Below are positions 24,122 through 31,444 of a stretch of DNA of 31,444 bases, one piece after another. The notes under the pieces were generated by a model, which saw only the letters and a program-made list of their open reading frames with translations, had not been told where the DNA came from and ran no database searches. The position numbers and the translations under genes were made by a program. How positions within the stretch are numbered: position 1 is the first letter of the stretch; the number at the start of each line of letters is the position of its first letter. Source of the DNA: Fodinibius sp041642155 (GTDB taxonomy: Bacteria > Bacteroidota > Rhodothermia > Balneolales > Balneolaceae); assembly GCF_041642155.1 (NCBI RefSeq), contig NZ_JBEPWZ010000010.1, positions 1-31,444 of the forward strand, given 5' to 3'.

Positions 24122-25534
24122 ATGAAAAATTCGACGACAGCATCCGATCCAGCAAATAATGCCCCTGTCACGCAGCGAAAACCCATCGCGGCTATCGCAA
24201 CACCTGTGGGCGAAGGGGGGATTGCCGTCATCCGGGTATCCGGAAAAAACGCCATTGAAATAGTAAACGAGGCCTTCCGGGCAGCGGATCTTACCGAAAA
24301 AGAGAGCCATACCGTTCATTTTGGAAAAATCGTCAATGCGCAGGGAAACGTGGTAGACGAAGTACTCGCCACCCTGTTTCACGCTCCCAGGTCGTACACG
24401 GGAGAAGAGACGGTGGAGATTTCCTGCCACGGGGGCGTGCTGGTCACCCAGGCCGTACTGGAGACGGTATTGGCCCTCGGCATCCATTCCGCCGAGGCGG
24501 GAGAGTTTACCCAGCGGGCGTTCCTGAATGGCAAAATGGAACTGAGTCAGGCCGAAGCGGTGGCCGACCTGATTCACGCAAAAAGTGCCAAAGCGCTGGA
24601 TTCCGCACACCAGCAGCTGGAGGGACGGCTGGGCGAGCATATCAGGGAGTTTCGGCAGCAAATTATCGACGCAACCGCCATGGTGGAACTGGAGCTGGAT
24701 TTCGTAGAGGAGGATGTGGAATTCGCCAACCGCGAACAGCTCCGGGAGTTGCTCGCCGAGCTGGAAGAAGAGATAGACAAGCTGCTTGCCACCTACGAAA
24801 CCGGACGACTGGTCAAGCACGGGGTTCGAACGGTCTTTATCGGGCTGCCCAATGCCGGCAAATCAACTCTGCTGAATACGCTGGTGGGCAAAGACCGGGC
24901 GATCGTTACTGAAATCGCCGGAACCACCCGCGATACCATTGACGTGGACTGGAGCTACGAAGGCCTCCGGTTCATCCTTACCGACACGGCGGGACTCCGC
25001 AAGACGGAGGATGTGGTAGAGGCAGAGGGGGTCAAGCGATCTCAAAAAGCGTTCCAGGAAGCGGACCTGGCAGTTTATCTGAAAGACCTGTCCCGCGAAC
25101 CGACGGCGGCGGAGCGCCAAGATATCGCCCGGTTTCAAAAAGCGGCCGGCGATACCCCCTTCGTTCTGATCGGCACCAAAAAGGATATCGCACTGGATGT
25201 GGAGGATGAGCGCATGGATTACGACCTGAAGATATCGGCCCTTGAAGGTGAAAAAATAGCGGAGCTTAAAAAGCTGATGAAGCAGCGGGCGCTGGAAAAC
25301 AAGCATTACGACGCCTCAAGCCTGCTGGTCACCTCCAGCCGTCACCGTGACGCCCTTCAAAAAGCCCGACAGAACGTACAGAGCGCTCTGCAGGCCCTCG
25401 ATCAGGGCATGACCGGTGATTTCCTCTCCATCGACCTGCGCTCAGCCCTGAAAGACCTGGGGTCCATCACCGGCGAAATCACCAACGAGGATATTTTGGA
25501 CTCCATATTCTCGCGCTTTTGTATCGGTAAGTGA
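24122..25534 (+). CDS. mnmE: tRNA modification GTPase MnmE (TrmE)
   Basis: 470 residues. The N-terminal folate-binding domain (IAAIATPVGEGGIAVIRVSG, about 22-41) is followed by the helical domain and an inserted GTPase with G1 GLPNAGKSTL (about 241-250), G2 TRDTID, G3 DTAGLR (about 287-292) and G4 TKKD in place of the usual NKxD. It ends in the invariant FCIGK with the catalytic-region Cys. With MnmG it installs the 5-carboxymethylaminomethyl group on the wobble uridine of several tRNAs. A TATATT sequence lies just before the ATG, and a 15-codon frame upstream ends in an ATGA overlap with this start. Confidence 0.97.
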   Translation: MKNSTTASDPANNAPVTQRKPIAAIATPVGEGGIAVIRVSGKNAIEIVNEAFRAADLTEKESHTVHFGKIVNAQGNVVDEVLATLFHAPRSYTGEETVEISCHGGVLVTQAVLETVLALGIHSAEAGEFTQRAFLNGKMELSQAEAVADLIHAKSAKALDSAHQQLEGRLGEHIREFRQQIIDATAMVELELDFVEEDVEFANREQLRELLAELEEEIDKLLATYETGRLVKHGVRTVFIGLPNAGKSTLLNTLVGKDRAIVTEIAGTTRDTIDVDWSYEGLRFILTDTAGLRKTEDVVEAEGVKRSQKAFQEADLAVYLKDLSREPTAAERQDIARFQKAAGDTPFVLIGTKKDIALDVEDERMDYDLKISALEGEKIAELKKLMKQRALENKHYDASSLLVTSSRHRDALQKARQNVQSALQALDQGMTGDFLSIDLRSALKDLGSITGEITNEDILDSIFSRFCIGK

Positions 25535-25669
25535 AGTGGTTTTTTCTTAGTTAGCTAACGTCTTTATATCCTTTCACTTAGGGCCATAACAACATACTAT
25601 AGTTTCGCTTCTTTTAGCCGGTATTGTTATGAAAATAATAACCGCGCTGTAGTTCGCTACCGGTGTCCG

Positions 25670-26734
25670 CTATTCGCCTGTGATTGCTTTAATTCGTTTT
25701 ACCACCTCGGTACTGTACCGCTGTTCATCCTGTTTCACTTCACCCCCGGCCTCCGCCCGGTGTCCATACGTCATCAGCCAAACCTGTCCGGCCCCCTCGA
25801 TTTCCGATCCGTGACTTCTCCACGTATCCAGTGGCTTGGTTCCCCGGCCATGATCCGTGGTCACGATAAAAGTTGTTTGCCCTTTGTAATAAGGATCTTC
25901 CTGGGTATAGTTCCAGAGTTCCTTCAAAAACGCATCAGTGCTGTGAGCCGAATTCAGGTAGGCCTGGTAGTTCCCGTCATGGGCAAAATCGTCCGTTTCC
26001 CCATAGGCGATATAGACGATATTCGGGTGCTCCCTTTTCATATACTCCAGCGCGTAATTGTGGGTAAACATATCCAGGCGAACCGATCCCCAGGGGCTCG
26101 GAGTATTGGGCTGGACTTTATTCAAGAATCGCTCGATTTCAGTCAAGTTTTCACTCCCGGCTGTCTCGAAACCTGCATTCACCGGTACACCACTTCGCTG
26201 CTCATTAATGATATACGGAAATACATCCCAACTGCCAAAAGCGGCCACCCTGCCTTTATATTTCAGACTCTTGTTAAGCTTTTCGAGAATCGTAACATTG
26301 GGATTGTTAATCTTGTCATTGCTATTGATACGCTCATCATCCGCTTTGCCGGTCAAAATCTCGTTATACCCGGGATAGGAAAATACCATCCCGTTCGTCA
26401 GGTTCACTTTACTTCCCTCCCAGCGATTACCATGGATGCTGCCTATCTCTGCTATCGTATTCCAGATAAACGGAAGCAGCGCTTCTCTTCTCCTGGTCGG
26501 AGTTTCCCTCCAAAACCGTTCTTTTAAAGGAGAAGCATCGGATACATAATCTTCATGGTCAATAAGCAAAGAATCCGCCCCCGCAAAAAGTTCCTGCCAG
26601 CGAAGCCCGTCAAGGGTTATAAGAATCACTTTGTCTGTAGGCGAATTATTCTGAGCCTTAGCCTTGGTGTTCCAGCCGGCAAAAAGAAAGTAACAAACCA
26701 ACATCAGCGCTGAGAGTATAAATTGTTTCTTCAC
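25670..26734 (-). CDS. Exported alkaline-phosphatase-superfamily hydrolase
   Basis: 354 residues from a GTG start (26734). The signal peptide is about residues 1-27 (LSALMLVCYFLFAGW, cut near KAQN). Metal-site motifs of the superfamily are visible: ITLDGLRWQELFAGAD (first Asp, about 43), the nucleophile region VFSYPGYNEILTG (about 117-129), GETDDFAHDGNY (about 245-256) and TTDHGRGT (about 293-300). Relatives are annotated as phosphoglyceromutase-like or phosphodiesterase-like proteins in Bacteroidota. Reaction and substrate are not determined; a phosphomonoesterase or phosphodiesterase in the periplasm is likely. It is convergent with mnmE. Confidence 0.82.
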   Translation of the reverse strand: MKKQFILSALMLVCYFLFAGWNTKAKAQNNSPTDKVILITLDGLRWQELFAGADSLLIDHEDYVSDASPLKERFWRETPTRRREALLPFIWNTIAEIGSIHGNRWEGSKVNLTNGMVFSYPGYNEILTGKADDERINSNDKINNPNVTILEKLNKSLKYKGRVAAFGSWDVFPYIINEQRSGVPVNAGFETAGSENLTEIERFLNKVQPNTPSPWGSVRLDMFTHNYALEYMKREHPNIVYIAYGETDDFAHDGNYQAYLNSAHSTDAFLKELWNYTQEDPYYKGQTTFIVTTDHGRGTKPLDTWRSHGSEIEGAGQVWLMTYGHRAEAGGEVKQDEQRYSTEVVKRIKAITGE

Positions 26735-26879
26735 GGCAATGTTATTAAAGATTAGGTGTTATCATAGATTATTGATTCCCGGTCGAAAGAGCTGTCCACG
26801 CACAAATTGATCAGGCATAGCCCGGCGGGATCGGATGGTAGTTTCTATTCCACCCTTTCCCACTGACAGTACCATCACA

Positions 26880-27242
26880 GTAACAGGTTCCATGATTATA
26901 GTCAACCCAGTCCGGCAAATGAGTATGGTTGACCGATCCTTTTGCCAAACGGAGGATTCTTCTTTTTTGTTAGTATTCTTTCCGACGACCCGGCACCCGG
27001 TCTATGCCTCGGCCAACCTGGCAGCAGTTAACGGGGCGATCAACAGCTTTGTGACGGCAGCAGCGATAGAACAGGAAAATGACGTGTGCATCAATGCGAT
27101 ACATCCGGGCGTGGTGGAGGATTCCCCGGAATTCTTTGATGCCTTCCCGGGACACAATACCGTAGCCACGGACCGCGTGGTAACCGCTTCCCGGAAGAGC
27201 GTGCCCGGCACTGTTTCATGACAGGTTATCAACCTCCGGTAG
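26880..27242 (+). pseudogene. Decayed short-chain dehydrogenase (SDR) remnant
   Basis: Only the C-terminal third is recognisable. The stretch from about 26950 gives SSFLLVF, then PVYASANLAAVNGAINSFVTAAAIE, INAIHPGVVEDSPEFF, FPGHN and a KSVPGT segment, which match the end of a small SDR family whose members read SGxxxxxPxxxxAxxNGAxxxFVxAAAxE, VSPGVVEDS and KSVEG. The N-terminal Rossmann part with its GxxGxxG loop and the catalytic Tyr-Lys region are absent or scrambled upstream. A TGA at 27219-27221 interrupts the frame where Gly is expected; reading on gives QVINLR and a TAG at 27240-27242, the probable original stop. The gene is therefore broken at both ends. Confidence 0.7.
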
Positions 27243-27312
27243 CGCAATCAGAAATGCTGACCGACCGACGGTCTAATGAACCACATAATTTTCGCAACTT
27301 TAAAACAAAGAA

Positions 27313-28359
27313 ATGAGTATTAAACAACTTACCGACATCTCTTATTCCCTGCTGGACCTGGCAGTCATCACGGAAGGACAGTCCCCCGCCGATGCCATCC
27401 ATAACAGCCGCGATTTGGCCCGGCATGCAGAGAAAATGGGCTACAGCCGGTTCTGGATGGCCGAACATCACAACATGGAGAACATCGCCAGTTCTGCCAC
27501 CTCTGTTTTACTCGGTTATGTAGCGGAAGCTACGAATTCCATTCGCATCGGCTCGGGGGGCGTTATGCTGCCCAATCACTCGCCGCTGGTCATTGCCGAA
27601 CAGTTCGGTACACTCGCCACCCTTTATCCCGGCCGGGTCGATCTCGGGCTGGGACGCGCCCCCGGCACCGATCAGGCAACAGCCCGGGCCATCCGTCCCG
27701 ACCGGATGCAGCAAGTGCGCCAGTTCCCCAGTAACATCAGGCAGCTGCAACAGTATTTTTCCGCCAAAAACAGCAGCTCCGGTGTCCGCGCAATCCCCGG
27801 CGAAGGGACCGACGTTCCGCTGTGGATCCTGGGATCCAGCACCGACAGCGCCCACCTGGCTGCAGCGATGGGACTCCCCTACGTGTTTGCGAGCCACTTC
27901 TCCCCGCAGCAGCTCCATGCCGCCCTGAAGGTCTACCGTGATAAGTTTGAGCCTTCCGACCAGCTGGATGAACCCTACGTCATGCCCTGTGTTAATGTGG
28001 TGGCAGCCGATACCGATGAGCAAGCCGAATGGCTGTCCACTTCCCTAAAGCAGATGTTCATGGGCGTCGTTACCGGCGAACGCAAGCCGATGCCGCCCCC
28101 GGTCGATGACATGAATACCGTTTGGAACCTGAAGGAAAAAATGGCGGTAGAACAGATGCTCAAGTATTCCTTTATCGGAAGCAAACAGACGGTTGAAAAA
28201 GAAATAACGGAATTTGCAAATAAAACGGAAGCCGACGAGATCATGATCGCCTCCTATATCTATGATCATGAAGAACGTATTAAATCTCACCGTTTGTTTG
28301 CCGAAGTAATGCGGGGAAAAGAATCATCCCCTTCAGCCAAAGAGTTCACGACAACATGA
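27313..28359 (+). CDS. LLM-class flavin-dependent oxidoreductase (luciferase-like)
   Basis: 348 residues. A luciferase-like TIM barrel of the single-component MsnO8/YhbW type: SLLDLAVITEGQSPADAI (about 12-29), YSRFWMAEHHNMENIASSA (about 45-63), GGVMLPNHSPLVIAEQFGTL (about 80-99) and YPGRVDLGLGRAPGTD (about 102-117). Such enzymes use reduced flavin and oxygen on unknown substrates. The pattern differs from SfnG at 16395, so this is a separate group. It follows the SDR remnant and precedes an exported hydrolase by about 130 bp. It could use FMNH2 from the flavin reductases at 17609 and 18235, which is inference. Confidence 0.88.
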   Translation: MSIKQLTDISYSLLDLAVITEGQSPADAIHNSRDLARHAEKMGYSRFWMAEHHNMENIASSATSVLLGYVAEATNSIRIGSGGVMLPNHSPLVIAEQFGTLATLYPGRVDLGLGRAPGTDQATARAIRPDRMQQVRQFPSNIRQLQQYFSAKNSSSGVRAIPGEGTDVPLWILGSSTDSAHLAAAMGLPYVFASHFSPQQLHAALKVYRDKFEPSDQLDEPYVMPCVNVVAADTDEQAEWLSTSLKQMFMGVVTGERKPMPPPVDDMNTVWNLKEKMAVEQMLKYSFIGSKQTVEKEITEFANKTEADEIMIASYIYDHEERIKSHRLFAEVMRGKESSPSAKEFTTT

Positions 28360-28492
28360 CAAAAGCTATTTTTCAGTAGATTAAATAAACCCCCATGAAG
28401 AGGATAGCAGGAATATCTTCATCGTCCTGTAACCGGGGAAAGGAATTTACTACATTGCATCGTTAACTATTAAGGATAACCCGACCCATCCA

Positions 28493-29488
28493 ATGAAAAG
28501 GTCAATATTTATTGTAATCCTGTTACTTTTAAGCACTTCCTTCCTGTTCGGGCAGGACAGGCGTCCCCCTCTCGGCATCAACCTTGAGGACTACGACTAT
28601 CCCTACCCGGCCGAATATTTTGCCTTCAAGTCACAGCAGCAATCGGTGGAAATGGCGTTTATGTACGAGGAAGCCGGCGACCCCAATGGCAAGACCATCC
28701 TGCTGTTCCACGGCAAAAACTTCAACGGCGCCTACTTCGGGGAAGTAATGCAGGCGTTGCTGGACGAAGGATTTAATGTGTTGGCTCCCGACCAGATTGG
28801 CTTCGGCAAGTCGACCAAACCAGATTATTATCACTACACCTTCCAGCAGCTGGCGCGAAATACCAGGGCGTTGGCCGATTCCCTGGGAATCAGTCGAACC
28901 GTGGTTCTGGGTCACTCTATGGGTGGCATGCTGGCCACTCGCTTCTCGCTGATGTATCCCGAAAGAGTGGAAACGCTGGTTCTTGAAAATCCCATCGGGC
29001 TGGAAGACTGGAAGAAAAAAGTGCCCTACCAGGGAGTGGACCACTGGTTCCGGCAGGAGCTGGACAAGACCTATGAAGGCGTCAGGCAATATATGTCCCA
29101 AAGCTATTACGACAACAACTGGAAACCCGCCTATGATGAGTGGCTCTACCTGCGGACGGGCTTTTTCGGCCAGCCCGGCTACGAGCGCTATGCCTGGAAT
29201 CAGGCGCTGACCACCGACATGGTTTTTACCCAGCCCGTGCTGTATGAATTTTCGGACCTGGAAGTCCCGGCCGTACTCATTATCGGCCAGCGCGATCGTA
29301 CTGCCCTCGGCACCGGACTGGTTCCCGATTCGGTGGCCGCAACGATGGGACAGTATCCCGAGCTGGGCAAACGCACCGCCCGGGAAATCCCCGATGCTAC
29401 GCTCATCGAGCTGGACGGCATCGGGCATCTGCCGCATATCGAAGCGTTTGACCGTTTTATGAAAGCCCTGCTTTCCAGGATCAACTGA
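28493..29488 (+). CDS. Exported alpha/beta hydrolase
   Basis: 331 residues. The signal peptide is about residues 1-21 (IFIVILLLLSTSFLFG, cut near GQD). The alpha/beta hydrolase core follows: LLFHGKNFNGAYF (oxyanion region, about 70-82), DQIGFGKSTKP (about 100-110), the nucleophile elbow GHSMGGMLATRF (Ser about 142), the acid IIGQRDRTALG (about 263-273) and the catalytic His in GIGHLPHIE (about 310-318). The catalytic triad looks complete. It resembles exported esterase or epoxide/haloalkane-type hydrolases, but the substrate is unknown. A GC-rich folded stretch (about 28391-28440) precedes it. Confidence 0.88.
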   Translation: MKRSIFIVILLLLSTSFLFGQDRRPPLGINLEDYDYPYPAEYFAFKSQQQSVEMAFMYEEAGDPNGKTILLFHGKNFNGAYFGEVMQALLDEGFNVLAPDQIGFGKSTKPDYYHYTFQQLARNTRALADSLGISRTVVLGHSMGGMLATRFSLMYPERVETLVLENPIGLEDWKKKVPYQGVDHWFRQELDKTYEGVRQYMSQSYYDNNWKPAYDEWLYLRTGFFGQPGYERYAWNQALTTDMVFTQPVLYEFSDLEVPAVLIIGQRDRTALGTGLVPDSVAATMGQYPELGKRTAREIPDATLIELDGIGHLPHIEAFDRFMKALLSRIN

Positions 29489-29680
29489 GTGCGTCCTATA
29501 AGAGCAGGTTTCCATCCCTCGCTCCGGGACCCATAGCCCCGAGTATTCACGCATGCATGCGAACTAACCTGGTAGTACGCAATATTACTGGTCGTATCTA
29601 ATTTGCGGGTTGGGTTTAGCTTGGACTTGAGGGAAGAGAAGTGCTGCGAGATGTCGTAGACATTGGAGATTAAATTAAAC

Positions 29681-29713
29681 AGAAAAGGGCCCCCTCTTTT
29701 GAGTTGGGCCCTT
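29681..29713 (-). terminator. Intrinsic terminator of secG
   Basis: On the minus strand AAGGGCCC (29713-29706) pairs with GGGCCCTT (29692-29685), a perfect 8-bp stem with a 13-base loop, and TTCTGTTT follows directly. It lies 37 bases after the secG stop. Confidence 0.8.
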
Positions 29714-29749
29714 CATTTCCTGAAAATGAAAAAAATCCGTTCAGGTAAT

Positions 29750-30154
29750 TTAATTATTTCCGCCGTCCGAACCTGAACCGCCTGCGTCGTTGTTTCCACC
29801 CTGGTTTTGCGGCATTTCGGGCACCGCAGAGGGACTTTGAGACGAGTTGTCAAAGTTATTTTGCTGCTGAGCGGGCGCTTCAACACCACTTTCCTGAACC
29901 GCACTTTCGGAAGCCCCGCCCCTGTCAATAGCAAAGTTGGCAAGCAAGCTGAGCACAAGTAAAGCCCCGCCCAGCACGCTGGTGGATTTCGAGAGCAAGT
30001 CAGCCGTGCGGCGCGCCCCCAGGCCGGCCCCGCCCTGCATGCCGCCCGCCAAACCGCCGGAAAGTCCCCCTCCCTGGCCCGGCTGCAAAAGGACGACAAT
30101 AGTTAACAGAATGCAAACAAGAACAATAAGAACTAAAATGATATTATACAGCAT
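29750..30154 (-). CDS. secG: Preprotein translocase subunit SecG
   Basis: 134 residues. Two membrane helices (about 3-24 and 55-75) flank the SecG signature LLQPGQGGGLSGGLAGG (about 22-38), followed by the conserved helix TADLLSKSTSVLG. The C-terminal tail (about 80-134) is a low-complexity Asn/Gln/Gly/Ser extension, longer than in Escherichia coli SecG (110 residues). SecG assists SecYE and SecA in protein export. The gene is divergent from the mechanosensitive channel, with a 142-bp gap, and has its own terminator. Confidence 0.95.
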   Translation of the reverse strand: MLYNIILVLIVLVCILLTIVVLLQPGQGGGLSGGLAGGMQGGAGLGARRTADLLSKSTSVLGGALLVLSLLANFAIDRGGASESAVQESGVEAPAQQQNNFDNSSQSPSAVPEMPQNQGGNNDAGGSGSDGGNN

Positions 30155-30296
30155 AAGAAAGACAACTATCGGTAAATGTTAGACCCGTTAAGTTATTCAA
30201 TATTCCTTTTTTTTACAATGTTATTATGTCAATAAATTTCCTTTCTTGTATTATCAACCCTGTTATGGTTAATTTATTATCCTAAAGTTCTTTTCT

Positions 30297-31184
30297 GTGG
30301 AAGATTTCACGAACCAACTACAAGATATCGTTCAGAACTCGCCGGCCTTAAGCAATAAAGTCCTTCTTTCCCTCGGGATTATTTTCATCATATGGTTGAT
30401 TCGCTACCTCGCCGTGCGGTCGGTTAACAAGCACATACCGGAGGCGAAAGAACAATACAAGTGGCGCAAGAACCTCACGTATATCTCCGTTTTTCTCGGA
30501 TTCCTGGTTGTCGGACGCATTTGGTTTGAGGGACTGCAGTCGCTGGCGACTTTCCTGGGGTTGCTCTCGGCGGGACTGGCAATCGCCCTTAAAGACCCGA
30601 TTTCCGACTTAGCCGGGTGGTTGTTCATTCTCTGGCGCAAACCGTTTAAAGTGGGAGACCGCATCCAGGTGGGCGATACGAAAGGAGATGTCATCGATCT
30701 GCGGATTTTTAAGTTTACGGTACTTGAAATCGGCAACTGGGTGCGCAGCGACCAAAGCACCGGCCGGGTGGTCCATGTGCCCAATCACCTGATTTTTTCC
30801 GACGCGCTGGCTAACTATACCAGCGACTTTGATTTTATCTGGAATGAACTGGAAGTGCTTGTCACCTTCGAAAGCGACTGGGATAAAGCAAAACAGATCC
30901 TGCAGCAAATTACAGACAAGCATCTCGAAGAGTTCGTAGAAAAAGCCGACCGGCAGGTCCGCCGCGCCCAAAAGGCATACCTTATTTATTACCGGCATCT
31001 CACTCCAATCGTCTATACGGATGTACAGGACAGCGGCATATGCCTGACGATCCGCCATCTTGCGAATCCGCGCAACCGGAGAGGAATCTCCCAGGCCATT
31101 TGGGAGGATATCCTCCACGCGTTTGAGGAACACGACGACATTGAATTAGCCTACCCGACGATGCGTATCTACAGGGATCCCTGA
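30297..31184 (+). CDS. MscS-family mechanosensitive ion channel
   Basis: 295 residues from a GTG start; no in-frame ATG lies near. Membrane helices are at about 22-40 (KVLLSLGIIFIIWLIRYLAV), 62-78 and 80-100. The last one, with FLGLLSAGLAIALKDPISDLAGWLFI, is the pore-lining helix of the MscS family. The beta domain follows: WRKPFKVGDRIQVGDTKGDVIDL (about 114-136) and VVHVPNHLIFSDALANY (about 158-174). It is a membrane-tension-gated channel, probably for relief from osmotic downshock. The C-terminal domain (about 185-295) is longer and more charged than in the smallest family members. Confidence 0.9.
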   Translation: MEDFTNQLQDIVQNSPALSNKVLLSLGIIFIIWLIRYLAVRSVNKHIPEAKEQYKWRKNLTYISVFLGFLVVGRIWFEGLQSLATFLGLLSAGLAIALKDPISDLAGWLFILWRKPFKVGDRIQVGDTKGDVIDLRIFKFTVLEIGNWVRSDQSTGRVVHVPNHLIFSDALANYTSDFDFIWNELEVLVTFESDWDKAKQILQQITDKHLEEFVEKADRQVRRAQKAYLIYYRHLTPIVYTDVQDSGICLTIRHLANPRNRRGISQAIWEDILHAFEEHDDIELAYPTMRIYRDP

Positions 31185-31269
31185 TTATACGATTCCTTCG
31201 TAAAACCGTTGTTTTGTCTATCTCTACATTTTCGCGATTTCAACATCCTCCCCTGCAGGCTATAATACG

Positions 31270-31385
31270 TTTTTCGGGACGAACCAGCTTTCCCAGTTTA
31301 TGCAAACGAATCCCATTGCGGAACTGACACAAGCGCCGGAAGTCAGCATTGGGTCCGGGAGGATTGACTCGCGAGCGGGGCGGAT
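31270..31385 (+). pseudogene. rpoB fragment (rifampicin region) with indels
   Basis: Starting at 31270 the plus strand encodes FFGTNQLSQFM, QTNPIAELT, then in the next frame [18 protein letters not shown]. This is the core of the RNA polymerase beta subunit around the rifampicin pocket, where normal bacterial sequences read [40 protein letters not shown]. The Asp codon after FM is missing (a 3-base deletion at 31302/31303). Two bases are missing in the His codon before KRR (at about 31330), shifting the frame. Matching ends near 31385, and just upstream of 31270 only a few codons may fit after another frame slip. It is far too short to be the working rpoB, so it is a broken partial copy or an assembly artefact. 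Confidence 0.7.
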
Positions 31386-31444
31386 ATACACTGCGTTTTG
31401 AAATCGCTCGGGCCTGGTATGGAATAAGACCCCTGGTTTTTAAC

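Noticed and set aside
1..31444. CRISPR arrays, rRNA genes, complete insertion sequences or prophage
   Set aside because: No regularly spaced repeats, rRNA-like sequence, intact transposase or phage genes were seen on either strand.

Overview
The window looks like chromosomal DNA from a Gram-negative member of the Bacteroidota/Balneolota (FCB) group, most plausibly a marine or saline Balneolota-type organism. This is inferred from gene content and style: many starts lack a clear Shine-Dalgarno sequence, a HU-like/transmembrane/SPOR protein of the kind known from this group is present, the Mrp ATPase lacks the C-terminal CxxC, many proteins are acidic, and there is outer-membrane machinery (LolA, TonB/ExbBD, a receptor-type barrel). 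No 16S rRNA, tRNA or CRISPR was seen, so the assignment is an inference.

Layout. 1-1100: the end of a TSGG-repeat (DUF4097-like) protein, a convergent terminator, and a secreted protein of unknown function. 1445-2611: a Tat-exported Gfo/Idh/MocA oxidoreductase. 2630-14020: eleven co-directional minus-strand genes in two blocks. The upstream block is gcvT-comB-ftsK-lolA-flippase-like membrane protein and ends in a terminator. The downstream block is a plug-less TonB-receptor-like barrel, a very short HU protein, an HU-TM-SPOR protein, then exbB-exbD-tonB, with overlapping or tightly spaced genes. 14423-15595: Mrp/ApbC P-loop ATPase. 15596-16394: an 800-bp gene-poor stretch with decayed coding fragments, a structured RNA candidate ending in a strong terminator, a 14-bp perfect palindrome and a sigma70-like promoter. 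16395-18771: a three-gene sulfur-scavenging cassette (dimethylsulfone monooxygenase SfnG, MsuE-type FMN reductase, a second flavin reductase) with a long hairpin in the first intergenic gap. 18991-22743: AI-2E-family transporter, zinc-ribbon methyltransferase, POT peptide transporter. 23049-25534: divergent purU and mnmE. 25670-29488: exported phosphatase-superfamily enzyme, a decayed SDR pseudogene, a luciferase-like oxidoreductase and an exported alpha/beta hydrolase. 29750-31184: divergent secG and an MscS-type channel. 31270 to about 31385: a broken copy of the rifampicin-region segment of rpoB.

How the parts work together. ExbB-ExbD-TonB should energise outer-membrane transport, and the barrel protein encoded upstream of them is the obvious candidate client or partner. 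The HU/SPOR protein could link the envelope to DNA or peptidoglycan. SfnG needs FMNH2, which the two following flavin reductases can supply, so the cassette is self-sufficient for releasing sulfite from dimethylsulfone. The most unusual points are the short-HU + HU-SPOR + barrel + Ton cluster, the regulatory-looking leader of the sulfone cassette, and the rpoB fragment with indels at the right edge.
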